Shown: piece after piece, positions 62,700-64,000 of the stretch
Numbering within the stretch: the stretch's first letter is position 1
Layout of the letters: each line of letters begins with the position of its first letter
From: Rosa chinensis
Taxonomy: Eukaryota > Streptophyta > Magnoliopsida > Rosales > Rosaceae
Length of the DNA: 64,000 nt
Direction of reading: 5' to 3'
Assembly: GCF_002994745.2 (NCBI RefSeq)
Contig: NC_037090.1
Span: 38,931,001-38,995,000 of the forward strand
The notes under the pieces: model-generated
What the model was told of the DNA's origin: nothing
Database searches by the model: none
The model's input: the letters and a program-made list of their open reading frames with translations, nothing else
Position numbers and translations under genes: made by a program

Positions 62700-62937
62700 T
62701 GTTTTAGAGAAACGAGGATTGAGAGAAAATCGATGTGTATTCTCATTGATAATAGGGGCCTCTTTATATAGATGATTACAATGCATAGAATCTGAATTGT
62801 ACAAGGAAAGATAATCATACATTGAATGAATATCTCTAAGATATTCTCCGAGATTATCTCTAATTAAAACTCTATTACCACTAGGTCAAGTAACCTAGAG
62901 TTTGGGCCAAACACACAATTAGGGATTTACTTGAACA
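62700..62937 (-). repeat. 5' LTR of the copia element
   Basis: 238 bp, same ends as the 3' LTR. Followed on the minus strand by the primer-site-like CGTTATCAGCACG. Confidence 0.85.
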
Positions 62938-63342
62938 ATCTCCAAATTAGTATATATTAAATTTTCATAAAATAAAATAAAAACTAAACAAAAATAAAAG
63001 TACTTAAATTAATTGACCCAAGTGTCCCGATAACAGTGAAGAATAAATTAGGTATTATTTATCTTTTTTTTATGTGTCAAAATATTTTTTTAATTATAGA
63101 TATTCAATATATTAAATTATATAATTCTAATTATGAATGAAAAGGTTATTTTACCGTACTATTTTACTCACACGAGTGTCACATGATCGCCACATAGGCA
63201 TTTTTAACAGAATAATGGACAGAGTAAGGGCTAACAAAGGGATAGTACATGTACCATTGGATTCCCTGAAAATTTGTAGGTACCAAAAAGTGCATTTTGT
63301 GATAGTTCGGATACTATATGAGGATTTTACCCCTGTGATTAT

Positions 63343-64000
63343 ATATAGTCTTAATTGGTTCAATGATATATGAGTGAAACGTACTTCATAATACTCAATA
63401 ACTTATGCTCGAGAATAAGTTAACATCGTAACTTATGATTCGTCGAATCGATCCTGATTCAAAATATTGCAACGCGACATGCTGTTGCTCGGTGAGCTCT
63501 TTGAGGAAACTGAGTCTTGCAGAGAATTGAGCGGGAGATTGACAAGGAGAAGCAGAGCACTGAGAGTGAACACGAGCACGACTCAACTCGCCATATTGAG
63601 TGAGTGAGGGAATGTGTTTAGAAAATGATTAGAGATGGAGACTAAGATCTGATTTGGCTGGGGTTTAATTTTATTTTTTGAAAATATATGCTTGTGAATT
63701 ATTAAAATACTGTACTTTTTTAAGAACATGACAAAGAAAACAGAAAGACATGGTGAAAAGAATTAGAGGGCACCTCGATCACCTTCCATAAGGTTGTTGT
63801 TCACTTGTGTGAATTAGCAATACACGCAAATTAATTTTCGAGTTAAAACGGTCGTCCACCAGATACAGAAATCAAACAAATTCGAATCAAAAGATTTTGT
63901 CTGAGTAAGCTGGCTTATCTACCTAGTCAGTTAAATTTGCCAATTTTTTTAAAAAAAACTGTCATTTTTTTTTATCAAAAATTGTCATTTTCTGAATTAT
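63343..64000. other. AT-rich spacer, no gene
   Basis: Short frames only; no protein-like composition and no repeat ends recognised. Confidence 0.4.

Larger units (their letters stand above)
56324..62937 (-). mobile_element. Degenerate Ty1/copia retrotransposon, 6.6 kb
   Basis: Two 238-bp LTRs (56324-56561 and 62700-62937) start TG and end CA and differ at about seven positions (~3%). Flanks ATCTT (56319-56323) and ATCTC (62938-62942) are a 4-of-5 target duplication. On the minus strand the 5' LTR is the right one; next to it CGTTATCAGCACG is the likely primer site, and AAGGGGGAG just before the left LTR is the polypurine tract. Gag, integrase and RT/RNase H pieces lie in copia order but with many stops and frameshifts. 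Confidence 0.85.
54561..63333. mobile_element. Mutator-like TIR element with perfect 9-bp TSD, hosting nested insertions
   Basis: TGTGATTAT lies at 54552-54560 and 63334-63342. Inside, GGATAAAATC (54561) and the inverse of GGGGTAAAATCC (ending 63333) open ~140-bp TIRs that share ATGCACTTTTTGGTACCTAC. The interior now contains another TIR element (54764-56206) and a copia element (56324-62937); without them it would be under 1 kb. No transposase is seen. Confidence 0.75.

Noticed and set aside
1..64000. CRISPR arrays, bacterial operons or rRNA
   Set aside because: No regularly spaced short repeats with unique spacers, no rRNA-like sequence, and the content is clearly plant nuclear.

Overview
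This window looks like nuclear DNA of a dicot plant, probably a woody or herbaceous rosid; I cannot name the species. It is intron-bearing and AT-rich, and most of it is nested transposable elements: LINEs, SINEs, Ty1/copia and Ty3/gypsy LTR elements, and Mutator-like terminal-inverted-repeat (TIR) elements, many with readable target-site duplications (TSDs). Few host genes are present.

Layout. 1-3.1 kb: repeat-like DNA and a 5'-truncated LINE. 3.6-4.8 kb: a TIR element. 5.1-6.7 kb: a three-exon gene fragment (minus strand) resembling the N-terminus of plant ZFC3H1-type proteins. 7.0-8.1 kb: a poly(A) retroinsertion with a 15-bp TSD. 8.4-10.1 and 11.1-12.8 kb: two gene-capturing TIR elements, the second with a perfect 9-bp TSD. 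13.9-14.1 kb: a copia LTR/primer-site remnant. 14.9-16.6 kb: a minus-strand LINE inserted in a GA microsatellite. 17.3-18.4 kb: a small coiled-coil gene with a 5'UTR intron. 18.6-35.3 kb: the main feature, described below. 37-40.5 kb: a gene-bearing island with a broken cornichon-like gene, a small cysteine-rich protein gene and a short gene with G-box promoter motifs. 41.2-47.6 kb: a Tat/Ogre-like gypsy LTR interrupted by a 2.9-kb solo LTR. 48.7-52.3 kb: another large LTR. 54.6-63.3 kb: a TIR element (perfect 9-bp TSD) holding a second TIR element and a degenerate Ty1/copia element.

The exciting locus. Two near-complete endogenous pararetrovirus genomes (Caulimoviridae, petuvirus/florendovirus-like: movement protein, coat protein with zinc knuckle, protease, RT, RNase H and a long C-terminal extension) lie on the minus strand. 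They first look like a tandem virus array. The junctions show otherwise. Each copy, together with its promoter/poly(A) module, is bounded by imperfect inverted repeats starting GGG. The inner copy (19457-27827) is flanked by a perfect 9-bp duplication, TTTTTGAAA, that interrupts the outer copy. The outer copy (18576-35337) is flanked by an 8-of-9 match. This is the signature of Mutator-type cut-and-paste transposition: a pararetroviral genome carried as cargo between transposon ends, with one copy jumped into another. Both polyproteins are disabled by frameshifts or a stop codon. Within each element the viral promoter lies downstream of the ORF, so the genome is linearised inside its leader.

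How things work together: the host genes here seem unrelated. The window is best read as a stratigraphy of insertions, and several insertion orders can be dated relative to each other.
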